Of a stretch of 64,000 nucleotides of DNA, positions 45,088 to 56,600 are shown one piece after another. The position numbers and the translations under genes are program-made. Positions within the stretch are counted from its first letter, which is position 1; the number at the start of each line of letters is the position of its first letter. The notes beneath the pieces are model-generated. The model ran no database searches and was not told the DNA's origin. It worked only from the letters and a program-made list of their open reading frames with translations. Location of the stretch: NCBI GenBank assembly GCA_025766275.1, contig JAFKAC010000007.1:1736001-1800000 (forward strand), written 5' to 3'. Source of the stretch: Lactarius indigo (Eukaryota > Basidiomycota > Agaricomycetes > Russulales > Russulaceae).

Positions 45088-45400
45088 TATCTCCATTTTT
45101 ACCCTCCTACTCACTCTCGTCCCCCATCCCCCCTCCCCTGTCGTTCGCATTCTATCCAGGCCATGAGTCCCCTCCTATGGGGATGTTTCCTGTTTACCTA
45201 GTGGAGGTAGTATAGCGTGTAGCTCAGCAGTGGAGGGTTCAGGTGGAGCTGGGGCGGCAACATCCGGCACGATCGAGTGCTCGGTGACTGCCCTATGGGT
45301 TTACATACAGAGTAGCGGGCTGGGGGTGGAGGACCGGTCTTGTATTACTTACTGCCCCGGAATAAAACTGATTCAAAAAAAAAAAAAAAAAAAAAAAAAA
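45088..45400 (+). other. Half-LINE 3' UTR, second part, with poly(A)
   Basis: Continuation of the half-LINE after the nested insertion. Ends CTTGTATTACTTACTGCCCC, GGAATAAAACTGATTC and 26 A. The last 40 bases before the A tract are nearly the same as those of the minus-strand LINE. Confidence 0.8.
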
Positions 45401-45412
45401 CAGTGAACCAAC
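45401..45412. repeat. Target-site duplication of the half-LINE, right copy
   Basis: CAGTGAACCAAC directly after the poly(A); identical to 35400-35411. Confidence 0.88.
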
Positions 45413-45484
45413 TCAGAGTCTTTTGGCTTTGCGCACTTCTTCGGTACGTGTTAGACGATCTAGCTCCCTGGTGGTGCGTCGGAC

Positions 45485-45790
45485 CACAGGAATCATGTGC
45501 TACTTTTCTCGCCCCAGGCCCAGGATTTGTATGCAATATTTAATCAACGAACTCACTCGCTTGCTCTTTGATTGTTTGATTCGGAATGGGTTCGAGTCCC
45601 GACAGCGGGAGAGGATTTCATCCCCATTGCTCCAGGTCTACAATTTTGGGGGACTGGCGCTACAGACCTCGAGCAACATGTGCCCGTTGCCAGTGGGCAC
45701 AGAAGCATGCTCTGCCGTAACTTACTGTAGCTTGTGCCGTAGTCTCCATCTTTTTGCCAAATTGAGTGACTGCCTACTGTACCTATATCC
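45485..45790. repeat. P450-array upstream repeat, orphan copy 4
   Basis: Clear relative of the repeats upstream of P450 B, C and D (TACTTTTCTCGCCCCAGG, GGGTTCGAGTCCC, CTCCAGGTCTACAATTTTGG, GGGCACAGAAGCAT, TGTGCCGTAGTCTCCATC), but no P450 lies directly to its left. It marks the place where the array was cut or a copy was lost. Confidence 0.7.
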
Positions 45791-46484
45791 CTTCCCTCGA
45801 TCGGGTTCATTCTCCACAGCCGACCAATGGATCAGGCTATGATTTCACATTGCATTCCAATACGCATCGATTTATGTCGCAAGCGCAAGCGGCTCCGACA
45901 TCGTCTTTGAGCTGTGCTACACTCCCCATAACACCAGCACCTTTACGCACTCGCCCAGCCTTGGCGACACGGTTCCTCCAACCGTCAACGTTTCTCAATC
46001 GCACTCACACCTACAATTGCAACCACAATCGCCCTTTAACAACAACCCCGCGGTCAACCGACGCGTGGTCTCCTCACTCGGGTTTCTCTTCAGGCGGTGC
46101 TTCGTCCGATTACACCGCCGTCCATCGCACTGCGACCCAAAGCCCCGCGCTGCGAGCGCATGCGTCACCATTCCCGGCAGTTCTCATACCCCCTCGCGCT
46201 TTGTGGTCGCCATCACCTGCTCTCCCCATCCCTCTACGAGCCGTAGGTTCGGTGGACCCCTTGACCCCCGCACGCCATGGCATGCTCATCGCATCGTCGC
46301 CACAACCTCATGAGCAGCAGTGACAATGCCAGCCACCCCAGACGCCATCCTCCACTCGGTCCTAAGGGTCCGTTGCCGAAGCGCCCTCGGGCCATCTCGC
46401 CAATTTACATCTGCTCAAGGGCTCTCTCCTGCAGTTAGTCGTTGACTTTGACATCCCGGCCCCCTCCCCGTGCACTTCGAGCGC
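45791..46484. other. Unassigned sequence
   Basis: No family recognised. A plus-strand frame at 45766-46323 is rich in Pro, Ser and Thr codons and could be a decayed low-complexity coding segment. Not called as a gene. Confidence 0.35.
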
Positions 46485-46770
46485 ATCCGCCGTGTCAAGT
46501 TGATATAGAATGACCTAGAGTCACTGGTCGTACTCCAATGCCTGTAATTCCCTGCCCTGACTTCGCTATGATAATTAAGAAATCTCAAGGAAAAAGCTTT
46601 CGGTCCATGGGCGCGAATTTATGTCTACCTGTCTTTGCACATGGGCAACTATATGTAGCCTTGTCACGAGTAAAAAGTCGGCATGGAATCAAATGCAAAC
46701 CCCAACAAAATCTAACCGAAAGCCGAGAACCGTCGTATACCGATCTGCCCTCCCCTAAAAGTACGTGATA
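46485..46770 (+). pseudogene. Helitron/PIF1-type helicase C-terminal fragment
   Basis: One frame reads FAMIIKKSQGKSFRSMGANL, then PVFAHGQLYVALSRVKSRHG. These are helicase motifs V-VI of PIF1-type helicases as found in Helitron Rep/helicase (consensus FAMTINKSQGQ, HGQLYVALSRV). Upstream codons (RRVKLI, NDLESLVVLQ) match the next helicase segment but in a shifted frame with stops. Only the last 80-90 codons are left. It is a relative of the fragment at 31868-32125. Confidence 0.75.
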
Positions 46771-47689
46771 CGCCTTTCCCCGCTGTGATTCCAGTTATCT
46801 TCACGGTCCCTGAGAGGGACAACGCTCCCCGGCTAGATCCGACGCGACCTAGAATCGTCGCCATGCTCCCGTGTACTATAGTCTACACTCATTGTCGTAT
46901 TTTATTCTCCTCCATCCGTTTCGCTCCCTCCTGATTCCCCCAATTTTTTTTTCTTATGTTGCCAGGCCTCTCTTTCAACGCCAACGAGTATGTCATTTCT
47001 CATCTTCCACTCCGCCACGCGAACGGTACAGAAGATCGTCACCCTCTCCTCTCCTCATCGTCACCCTCATGCCTAGCATTTTCGGAGCTATCCTCCCGTC
47101 CCTGGTATCCTCAATTACCGGCCATTGATGGCGCTTTCGGACTCCTCCCTTACCCTGCCATGCGTCGAAAGCCACACCAGCACTCATCAAGATTCCGACC
47201 ACGTCTCACACGTCTAATATCCAGTTTCGGCGTTCAATCAGGAAATCCATGGAAACACATGGTCCCTTAAATCCTGGATAATCTCCACCCTTAACGACAG
47301 CATATTAATTGTGTCGCGTACCATACTTCCCAGTATGGCTATAACTAAGGTGTGCTACGTCTGAACAGAACCCGGGATTGTCGATTTTCGGTAGATTCTT
47401 ATTTCAGAGACTCATCGGACTCTGCACTGGGAAATCATGGATACTCATACGTACTACCCACGACATGGCAATAACCCTTACTCTACGCGCTGGATCGGGA
47501 CGGCATGGGCCTTTCCGTTCACATTCACGGTTTTAAACGAGCGAAGTCATGACTTCGTATCGAGAGGGTGTGAGGGACGGCCCCACAAGACCTGGTTGTC
47601 ATAAAGGACTAACGATCAATTGACCGATCATGTAGCTGACAAGGCCATGACGATCAGTACTTGTGATTCGTCGTGTTACGTTATGACTG
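46771..47689. other. Unassigned sequence
   Basis: No gene recognised; short overlapping frames only. Confidence 0.4.
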
Positions 47690-47960
47690 TTGAGCACAAG
47701 CACGGAAACATTCATGGGATGTAGTAGCTTCGACTCGGACCCCCATCGTCGCATGGTCCCATCAGCGGGAGATGATTTCATAAGATTTCCTTCTCATCGT
47801 TCTACTGGCAGGTTATCGTTCTAGGTTTATAACATTTTGGGGGGCTAGTTTCGCTAGCTTCAGGCTAGATCTGGGGTCGAACAACTGTTAGGCACAGAAG
47901 CGTTCATACGCTGCCGTAGCTGAGCTTGTGCCGTAATCTTCAATCTTTTTTCCTGCGCTC
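47690..47960. repeat. P450-array upstream repeat, orphan copy 5
   Basis: Carries AGCGGGAGATGATTTCATAA, ACATTTTGGGGGGCTAG, GGCACAGAAGCGTTCATACG and TTGTGCCGTAATCTTCAATC, all shared with the other copies. No P450 lies to its left; the next P450 (E) is to its right. Confidence 0.68.
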
Positions 47961-48793
47961 TACCTAAGTGGTCGCTGGCGACCTACCTATCTCCCCTTCT
48001 AAGACTGTATACTACTGTACATTGCGTACATCGACTTTTTGCGGTGCCGACGAATCATTGTTTTTCTCTACGAGGTGATGACGATGCACAGTGGACTTGA
48101 AAAGAGGAATATGACACATGTGCACATAGCGGGCTATATGTGCAAGAGAATCGATGTGTTTCGTGCGGCGATCATGTTACAACAAATATGACCATGACGG
48201 CAACTAAAAAACCATGTTTCAATGACACAGAAGTGTCGCGATAAAGGACTAAGCACCATATAGCTCAGGCTGTCAAGACCGTGACTGGAACAATACTACC
48301 TGTAATTCGTCGGTATGACCTTCGCGAGAATTTTGCGATCAGATTAGCTTTGTCATAATGCTCATTCGAACCATAAGTCGTTGAGCACAGGTACGAAAGC
48401 ATTCAAGGGCTATAATAGCCTCGTTCTTAGCCATTGATGGAGAGGGTGCAGGCCGATTCGGCAGAGATTATAGCCAAATCTAATAAATGGGTTCTCGATA
48501 AGTTCATTTCCTGGAAGGCGCTTGTATTCTCGATATACTGTACCTTGCCAATGGCGACTAAATAAAGTAGCACTCATTGCTTGATCACCTACCTCTGTTG
48601 ATGACTACTTTGCTGCAGAGCATGTTGCCGAGCAGACGGTCGCAGAAGCGCGGAAAGAGTGACCCTCACGTCTCCGCTAGAATATTTGATATAGCAGCCC
48701 CAGGCCCAGATGTTACGCTACAGAACACAGGTTTGGCGGAGTGGGAAAAGGATGGAGGATAGGTGCCCGCAGTATGTGTAGCACTGGTGACGT
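47961..48793. other. Spacer left of P450 E, duplicated with D and B 3' flanks
   Basis: From about 48250 the sequence runs parallel to the spacers left of copies D and B (GCCAATGGCGACTA, GCTTGATCACCTA, AATATTTGATA.AGCAGCCCC). No gene. Confidence 0.55.
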
Positions 48794-50956
48794 TCAAGCC
48801 AAGACGCTTGCCCTTATCAAGTCCTCTGCAACCTTGTCTCTTGGCGTAATAGCACACTCGAACTCCGGCACCCAACTTTCGACGGATTTCATCAGATCAG
48901 CAACAAACGTACCAGGCTCATGTCATAGGTTTACTCACACGGTTAGATCAGGTCGGACCGAGTCGAGGGGAGGTGCTGTGACCGGAATGTCGTTCCCGTC
49001 CTTATCCTTGGCCGTCGTCACGTTGAACACGGATAATACCGACGCTGTCACTACGAAGAGTACTGTGTCGACTAAGTGGCGCGCTGGGCATATCCGCCTG
49101 CCTGCGCCAAACGCCAGCGAGATCATCGGATCGTCGCGGAACGTTCCATCTTCGTTGAGGAATCGATCTGGATTGAATATCTCTGGGTCGGGATATAGCT
49201 CCGGGTCGTGGAGGACACCCCTGTCAATCCATCTCAGAACATTCTGGAGGGCAACTGTGCCATAAGGTTGTCGCGCACCATCCGTTAGCTATGACCACAG
49301 CACCTGCAGAGCGAAGGACTTTAATTACTTCAGCCAACGTTGAACGATGTTTACGGACCTTTTGGAATAAAATAGCCTTTGTAGAAGTCATCATCAGTCG
49401 ACGAGTGGGGGACACCTCCAATTAGATGTTAGCACGCGTCGCTATGGACAAGAGCAAGTGACCCTCACCCAGCGGCGTCACCATTTGCCACCTCAATAAC
49501 TCTTTGCTCATCGCTTCTATGTACGGAAGACGCAGCCTGTCATCGTACGTTGGCAGCCTATCTCTTGCGATGACCGAGTCAAGCTCTGCCTGTGCTCGCT
49601 TCTGTACCTCTGGGTAAAGGATGAGCGCGAGGAAAAGTGAGTACATAGCAGCAACGGTCTAAAAGTCACGCCTCAGCCAAGGAACGAGCTATGGGAATAG
49701 GGAAAACACGTACTGTATCTGAACCAGCTGGTGCTCGACGTAAGCGCGCTACATGTATTCGTAGATAACGCAGGGAATTACCTATGAACAAAGACCCTAG
49801 AAGATCTTTGATGCCTTTCAACCTCGGTTGACTTTCCAGGCTGTTCAGAAGGTCCACCTCTTGGAGGTATTCAGTTGCCAGAGATGGTGCCGCCGTGCCT
49901 TCACGCTGACAATCCATAAGTGGAGACAGACTACCGAAATGTTACACAATTCATACCATGGAGTTCCTTACGAAGTCCATAGGTTCATTCCTCGTCCTCC
50001 GTGCCAGCTCCCGACATTCGCCTGCCAGAGGCTCGTACTTGAACCAAGGAACCCACGAAGGGAGGCGTCGCACTGAAAATAGTCGTGAGAGACAGTAGAA
50101 CGAAAAAAAAATAAACCGCACGAAATGGGAGATGATTTACTAATGCCGCCCCAGGTAACGCGAACTGTACCATGATTTCAACGACCCTCTTGGGCGGTAC
50201 CAACAAATCGTCGTTCTCTTTTAAGTCATACCCGTAGGTGAGGTGCATGACAATCTTTCCTTGAAGTCTAAGTTACAATGCGAGTCAACGATTATCGGGA
50301 AACGTGGTGGTGGGACCAACAGATGGAGGTGTTTGCGCAAGGCCTTCGGGGTGGCAAGTAACTGGCCAAGGAGCACGTGTGTCTTTTCTTCAATGAAATG
50401 CTGGTCCAAAGCTGGTGCACCAGGGCGGAGGCTGCGATCTAATAGCCTTCTACCTTCGCGCCAGTATTTTCCCATTCTAGAAAGTGGAAACACCCAATCT
50501 ACATCCATACTAGGACATTAGTAGAACCAGCACCAATGGCGAGGGAAGGAGAAAGATCAGACGAACATTTCAGACTCAAAGACCGGAAACGGTGTTCGAT
50601 CCGCGTACATCTCTCCACGTTTTTCAATTAAATCCTTGATGGCTGTCGGCGAACACAGGACAACGACTACTTGGCCAAAAATCTGAAGGCATACGACATC
50701 GCCTAATAAACACGAAACTTTCAGAGGATTATAAACACCAGGACAGGCTAGTCCTACCGTATTTCTTGGACATGTTTGCGTAGCCTAACCAGGGAGAGAG
50801 CATTGGGACATCCAGCAAATTGCCTAGGAGAGGCAAAGGTGAAGGTCCTGGTGGATATGGGAAGCCCCTTCGCCTTCTGTGGTCACGGAAGGCGAAGAGG
50901 ACATAGAGAAACGTAGAGAGGGTGAGGCAGTCGATCGCTGTGATGAGAGACAGCAT
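48794..50956 (-). CDS. Cytochrome P450 (array copy E)
   Basis: Start ATG 50956 (MLSLITAIDCLTLSTFLYVL). Hinge PYPPGPSPLP, helix C YWREGRR, I-helix AGSDTV via the 14-nt microexon 49714-49727, ExxR ELLR, 25-nt microexon 49279-49303 (AVVIANGW), FNPDRFL, haem loop FGAGRRICPARHL. Ends RASVLA, stop 48794-48796. The intron after helix C is 53 nt here against 48 nt in B-D, which proves that it is spliced, since the frame would otherwise break. The gene looks intact. It is separated from B-D by the transposon block. Confidence 0.9.
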
Positions 50957-51615
50957 GTCCGAACTAGGCCAGCAGCAGACATGAGAACTATAGCAGATTC
51001 GTATTTATGAATTCCCCATGGTGCAACTTACGTGGAAGTTACGTAGAGTTCAAGGTCCTTCCTTCCCCATTCGATACTCCGCTTAAGAGGTACGGTTCCG
51101 CACTGTCTCACTGCTGCTCGTCACCTTGCGGGGGTCCTGACGGTTATCACTAAGCCTTGTTTGGGTGAATCAATTGAACGTTAGATGCAAGCGCTATGCC
51201 ATATTATGTCAAAACAACAGCCCATCTAAGGCCTATTGCCTGATGCCTGAGGAACAGGGCTTGTAACGTCATCTAGACCCTGAAGAGATCAGCCACAAGA
51301 CGAACTAGACTCGGACTGACACATTGTACTGCGGACGCAACTGGCCTCACTAAGATTTCGCTTCCGGGGTGCCGATACTGGCGACGACGCCTAATCACCT
51401 AGCCCACTCCTACAGCCCATGCTATTCGTCAAAGGGATGCCTACTAATACTTTCAAACGGTTCTAAGTTATACGCCATGTGCCTTAGAAGTCCAAAGCGG
51501 GATTGTGCCGTCACCCAGAGTGTCATAAACCGGTGGTCGAGCTCATATAAGACACCCATTGACCCGGTCCATACAAGTATGACTCGCGCAGAGTATCAGC
51601 GTACCTGCCGTCTTC
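50957..51615. other. Intergenic, promoter of P450 E; nothing else recognised
   Basis: Only the first 100 bp resemble the upstream regions of the other copies (GCAACTTACGTGGAAGTTACG, compare 11234-11256). The larger upstream repeat is missing here. Confidence 0.5.
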
Positions 51616-52957
51616 TCAGGTCGCAACCGCTCTAGACTGCGTCTCCAGAAGGTGCAGGTGTCCCATCCCGCAGGCCCCGCGTTCCTGATCACGAACGAGC
51701 CTGTACTTCCTCGTGGCCGTACACCCGTCGACGTTGCAAACCGCTGGCGCTCGCGGCTTTCGAGGCTCCTCCTGCGAGTCCATTTTGACGTCGCCGTCCC
51801 CATCGCCCTCGGTTGCCGCCTGGTGCGGCGTCGGTAGCAGCGACGCGGGCACGGAAAACGATAGTGTCATATTTTCTCCGCCTGACGGCGCATCGGGGGC
51901 GGGTCGTATGGTCGATATCCACCTGTAGCACGTCGGGACAACCTCAATGATTGGCACCACTGCAACCTCGCCGCTCTCTTCTTCCTCGGGCTCGCCCTCT
52001 GCCGGCGTGCCGTTGCCAGTTTGCGTGGCAGGGGTGCGATCCTCTGCGGTGGCGAGCGCGTTCCGTCTATTCCGTGTCCCAGACTTTTTCTTGAGGAGAC
52101 GATTGATTGTTTCTGCCTGTATGTAGACTGCGCGTGAGGAAAAGAGAGGGGGATCAGCGGGGTTATATATATATGCGTACCTTCTCGTCTTCTAGCTTTT
52201 TCTCGGAGAGGTGCTTGCGCTTACGCGCGGTCTCTTCGCGTCTGAGTGCGATTTCAGCCTCGTTCAGTTGCTTTTTCTTGCGCGAAGTCTCGTCTACACC
52301 AATCATATGATACGTTGGTGAGACCATGTGCTGGTTTGTTAAACAGAGAACGCACCTAATGAAACGTGAGACGACCCGACTACGCTCGCGAGGACGGCTT
52401 GACGCGTGGTCAGAGGCCGTTTTGCTCCGCCGCGGGGCTGATCGTCGTCGTCTTCAGACTCAACGGCACTGTCAGGATCTTTCTCTTTGTGAGCGGAGCG
52501 GCGCACACGCGCTGGTTTCTGAGTGGGGAGCTTGAGTGTGATTTTGAGGCGCGACGTGCGGGAAGGTGCGGCCTGTGCTGGCGGAGGGGACGCCGATGGC
52601 GAAGACAGCTCATCTAGGTCCGACTATCACGACAGCAGAGAAAGATGAACGAATATTTCAGTGGGTAGAGAGGTCAGAGAAAGACACGTTGCGCACCTCC
52701 TGCACCGCGTCGCCATCACCATCGTCGGCGGCTTCCTCGTCCTCTCCCTCCTCCTCAGCATCGTCCGCTTCTTCTTCCTCAGCCTCGTCGCCCTCTTCTA
52801 CTTCTTCTCCTTCCTCGTCTTCCTCCTCGCCTTCTCCTTCAGCTTCCTCCTCTTCTTCTAGCTCGGGCTCTTCTTCTGCGTCGGGTGCGATGGAAAGCGC
52901 CTCGGACTCGCTCTCCGGGTCCATCGAAACATCGGAATGGATGATGTTTCTGGGCAT
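51616..52957 (-). CDS. IES2: INO80 chromatin-remodelling complex subunit Ies2-like (PAPA-1 and zf-HIT)
   Basis: Start ATG 52957 (MPRNIIHSDVSMDPESE), followed by a very acidic N-terminal tract (Glu/Asp almost throughout, about 60 residues) and a basic part (SRLKITLKLPTQKPARVRRS). The PAPA-1 region reads ALRREETARKRKHLSEKKLE and, after an intron, ETINRLLKKKSGTRNRR. The C-terminus is a HIT-type zinc finger: CNVDGCTATRKYRLVRDQER followed by GACGMGHLHLLE. About 390 residues in four exons, stop at 51616. In yeast Ies2 stimulates the Ino80 ATPase in nucleosome sliding. Nuclear. The pairing of PAPA-1 with zf-HIT is specific to this subunit. Confidence 0.9.
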
Positions 52958-55900
52958 TACACGAAAATGTGTCGAGGAGACCGGGTGCTACTGGTGTTGG
53001 TTCGAGGGCGCTGCTCTGTTGTTGACTGTCACCGCATCCCGTCACGGCAGCAACCGAGACACGCGGTGCGTTCGACAATTCAACTGTTGGTGCTATATTA
53101 TCCGCCTACCACTTCTTTCTATGCATCTTTTATGTGATCCACATAGCTATCGTAAAACGTCGCCAATGTGAGAGTCCGCAAGTAGGGCCTATGACGCTGC
53201 TCCACCGAGACGATCCACCAACATTGACTCCTTGGAGAGAGAAGCATGTCCCATTTATTGCAACAAAATGGTTCAGTAACACTAACTAGTTGCTGGGGCT
53301 GGCGAGATAGAAGGTGTGCTCATCGACAATTTGGCGTAACGCCCCCATCACTATATAAGGCCCCGTTCTCCTTCAAGTTCTCGAGGATACGTCCACGGTA
53401 GCGTCAGGCTGGGCGAGCCTGCTCACCTGCCTGCTACATAAGATCCTGCAGGTTCAGAAAAGAATGTACGCAGATTAAAACTCATTAAGCAAAAAGACGT
53501 TACCTTTGCAGGTGGTGGGTTACCTTATCGCCCCCCCCGCGCTGGCAGCACCCTTCGTTCCAATACAGCCTATCCCGAGCATCTTCGTTTACATCCATCA
53601 TTCTTGAGAGATCAAGGGAGATAGAATGGAAGACTCAAGATAGAGTAGTGAGTACCGAATCTATGGAACACTGGTGGTCATCCGGATCTCATCTGTCAGA
53701 GCTGTCCAACAAACTCGGTCGCTCACGGTGGACTCCTGTAGGACCCACAAACGCCTGCCAACAACCCCGTGACCGGTATCGAATCCACCGTGCGTAACTT
53801 ATGAATCGGAGTGGATGGAAAGTGTACCTAGATGCGGTACTGTGGTTCTCAAACACACATGCCAGTGCCTGGATCGGCGCTTGATGAGAACTGCAACAGC
53901 GCTGGCTTGTCAGGATATCACCGAGGTATATGGTAGCTGGATTCTGGCACCGAATACAAGCGGAATGTGCCCAAAAATCCAGTAACAAGTACTGTAGATA
54001 GCAAACGCATGAGGATACGAACAGACGCAAGTGTAGCACGGCCACGGCCGCGATGGCCGGGGTACACTTCATCGTAAGCGTACACATGTTGATGCCTGAC
54101 CGGGTGAGTCTTGGGAATCCGCACTTGAGCCTGCCTCTTTGGACTCCTGCAGGCGGCCGACTAAGTTATGTGAGTGTAGATCGTCAACTGATGCGGCGCC
54201 CACTAGTACCGTGACACGACGTCCAGCGCGCGTTTGCCAGTGAGCATCATGAGGCACCTAGTTCAAGGTGCAAAAGCACGAGACTCCACTGTAAGGTGAT
54301 TCACGTACAGTGGCGGCCAAGCCCTGACAGGTGCCAGAACTGACAGTGGCGTCCTCCCTTCCTCGCCATGAGACCAATCTACTATGGCGCAAAATCCTCT
54401 GTGAAGCAGTATGTTTTTGCCATCCAGCCAATATTCCAGTCTCCGTCATATATGGCGTTCGTGGGTTTAGACACTTACAGTACTAGACGACATCGGATCT
54501 CCCAGTTCTGTACGGACAGGGGAACAAGCATGTACAGGGATCATGATCAGACTATCAAGCCACCATAGTGTCCTTAACAGTCTCTGTGACGGCGCCCGAC
54601 GACATTCTCATGAATCACATATGATAGCATAGCACACAGGAGACGAGACAATCAAACTACGGCCCTTTCGATCGCTTTCGACCTCGATCCAAAGCCTCGA
54701 TCACGGTGGCTCAAACACAATGGACTGAGTGCGCAACTCTGGGCGGCGTTCAATCGGCACCCTAACAACGTAAATTCTTATTGGGAAGAAGTACATCCAA
54801 CTAAAAATACAGCCGAAATTGACCTTTTCATGTTTTTGGATTTGGGGACGTTGCGTTTGTTTAATTTGTGGCGCTTTCGATTTCTGAGGCCCGCCTCATC
54901 TCGGGGCCCAGGGGGTAGAAACGAGGTATCGTCGTCTGTCCGCGGGGCAACGAGAGGGGGGAGGCGATAATTTACAAGTTACACACTTTATATATCAACA
55001 AACAAATTTTACGAACAAAGGGTTGGAGTACAGGTCATTATCATCTCGAAGGCGCAAAAACAACACGCTGTAGCCAAGTTACTTTGATGCATCGATCTAC
55101 AGTAACAGCGCATGGCGACCGTGTGGCGCTCTTCACAGCTTTTCACATTTTTCACCAGCTATCACACTGGTTCGCGCAGAAGCCGATCTTCTCCTTCTTT
55201 CACGCAACGGTGGGAATTTTTTAGAACCTGGAATTTTTGAACCGAATCGAACAAGGCCTGCAGGACAAAACCACAATTTAAGCAAATCGTATGTTTTAGG
55301 GGGCTCCACTCGCTTCTGGGGGATTTGCGGCGTACTCGGAGCAGATCCGGGGGCGCTAACGATATCGGGGCTGAGAGTTTGCAGACCGTGAGCACAGGTC
55401 GCCTGTCATGTCAAAGTGGGGTGCCTCAAAAAAAGGCCACATTGGCCGCTTACATTGTTTAAGCGCTCATGAGCACCGAACGTGTTTGGTGTTCTGCCTT
55501 GTTCCGTAAAATGAATTACGCGACCTACAAAAAACGAGCTTGGTAATGTAAAAAAACGGAAAGGACGTTCCCCCGCCGGCATTCGCACCCTCCCATCGCT
55601 AACTCGAAACAGAAGATAGGGCAACTTTACACACAAAAAATTTATCCTTGGAGATACCAGGCAATCAAATTTTTGCTTTTCTGGCATATACACGCATTGC
55701 GGTTCGGCTGGCATGCTTATCTGATTGCCTCCGTGCTTCGCCAGGTACAGCGCCGTGCGCCAGGTCAAAAGAAGGCACGGAGGACGCGAAGATTGAGAGA
55801 AACTCTGACTCGAGGTGCAGTACTAGAGCGTGCAATGCGAGCTTTTTACTCCACCCATCCGACCCTTGGCTATGTCAAACCTGATGAATCGTTGCAGAAC

Positions 55901-56600
55901 AATGGGCTTTCAAGTTGGTTGGCGGACACGTTGGACAGGAACCGTGATAATGAGCGATGATGCAGATGCAGTGAAGGACGCCCACGGTCCCACGCGGGGG
56001 GGGAGGTCGGAGATGTGGAGTGATGATGCCGCTTCTTTCTCCATGCAGACTCAGGATTCCCCATACCGATACTTCGTACCATCAAAACAAGCAGCAAATG
56101 CAGGGAAGAGAAATCCATGATTCGGACTACGTAATACAGATGGGTCCAAGTCCAGAGGGGTTTTTCGAGTGTATGACACGACCAGCGAGACTACTTGTAT
56201 AAAGATCACTAAAATGCAGTTGGTGGGGGATGGGGGAGCGAGATATGTCCGCCCCGTATGCAGTACTACATGTATGGTGCATGGCCCCGCTTACAGTTGA
56301 GCGAGCGTCCCAGGGCCCAAAGTGAGCCTAAAGCCAGAGAGAGCGATAAGATAAAAAGAGGGTGTTAGTTGGTTCTATCCACGACCCTCTTTATGAATGA
56401 TGCGATGGTATGAAAGTTAGTGAGTGGTATAATATAATGATATAGATCAAAAACTGATGCGCGCAGATAGATGCTCGTTTGGGACGCTCGCTGGTTAAGT
56501 GTGCGATCACCGCCATGAACGCCCCCGCAAATCTGCAAAAAAAAAAAAAACCAAAAAGTACAGATAATACAATATCGGTCGAGCAGTCGGTCAAAGTCAG
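52958..56600. other. Long gene-poor stretch, nothing recognised
   Basis: 3.6 kb. Short frames exist on both strands (for example minus 53689-54087 and plus 55673-55960) but without domains or splice context that I can support. A TATA-like CTATATAAGG lies at 53351-53360. C runs near 53530 and AT-rich segments near 54970-55010 look non-coding. The left end should hold the IES2 promoter. Confidence 0.45.

Larger units (their letters stand above)
35412..45400 (+). mobile_element. Half-LINE: non-autonomous LINE derivative with ORF1 only, interrupted by a chromovirus
   Basis: Own sequence is 35412-37069 plus 45088-45400, about 1.97 kb once the inserted LTR element and its extra 5-bp repeat are set aside. 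It has a 12-bp target duplication and a 26-nt poly(A) at 45375-45400. It contains one ORF1-like gene and no endonuclease or reverse transcriptase. Its 3' tail (TTGTATTAC.TACTGCCCCGGAATAAAA) and its 5' leader (CTCTTCCTC.TACCACCA) match the LINE at 21956-31667, so that LINE family probably supplied the machinery. The LTR insertion has a perfect TCGTA duplication, so the missing ORF2 was not deleted by that insertion. Confidence 0.82.

Noticed and set aside
45583..45605. tRNA-gene-like B box (GGGTTCGAGTCCC) in the orphan P450 repeat
   Set aside because: The box is good but no acceptor stem, anticodon arm or A box fits around it, and the matching site in the other repeat copies is degenerate. A tRNA-derived SINE would need a terminal tail, which is absent.
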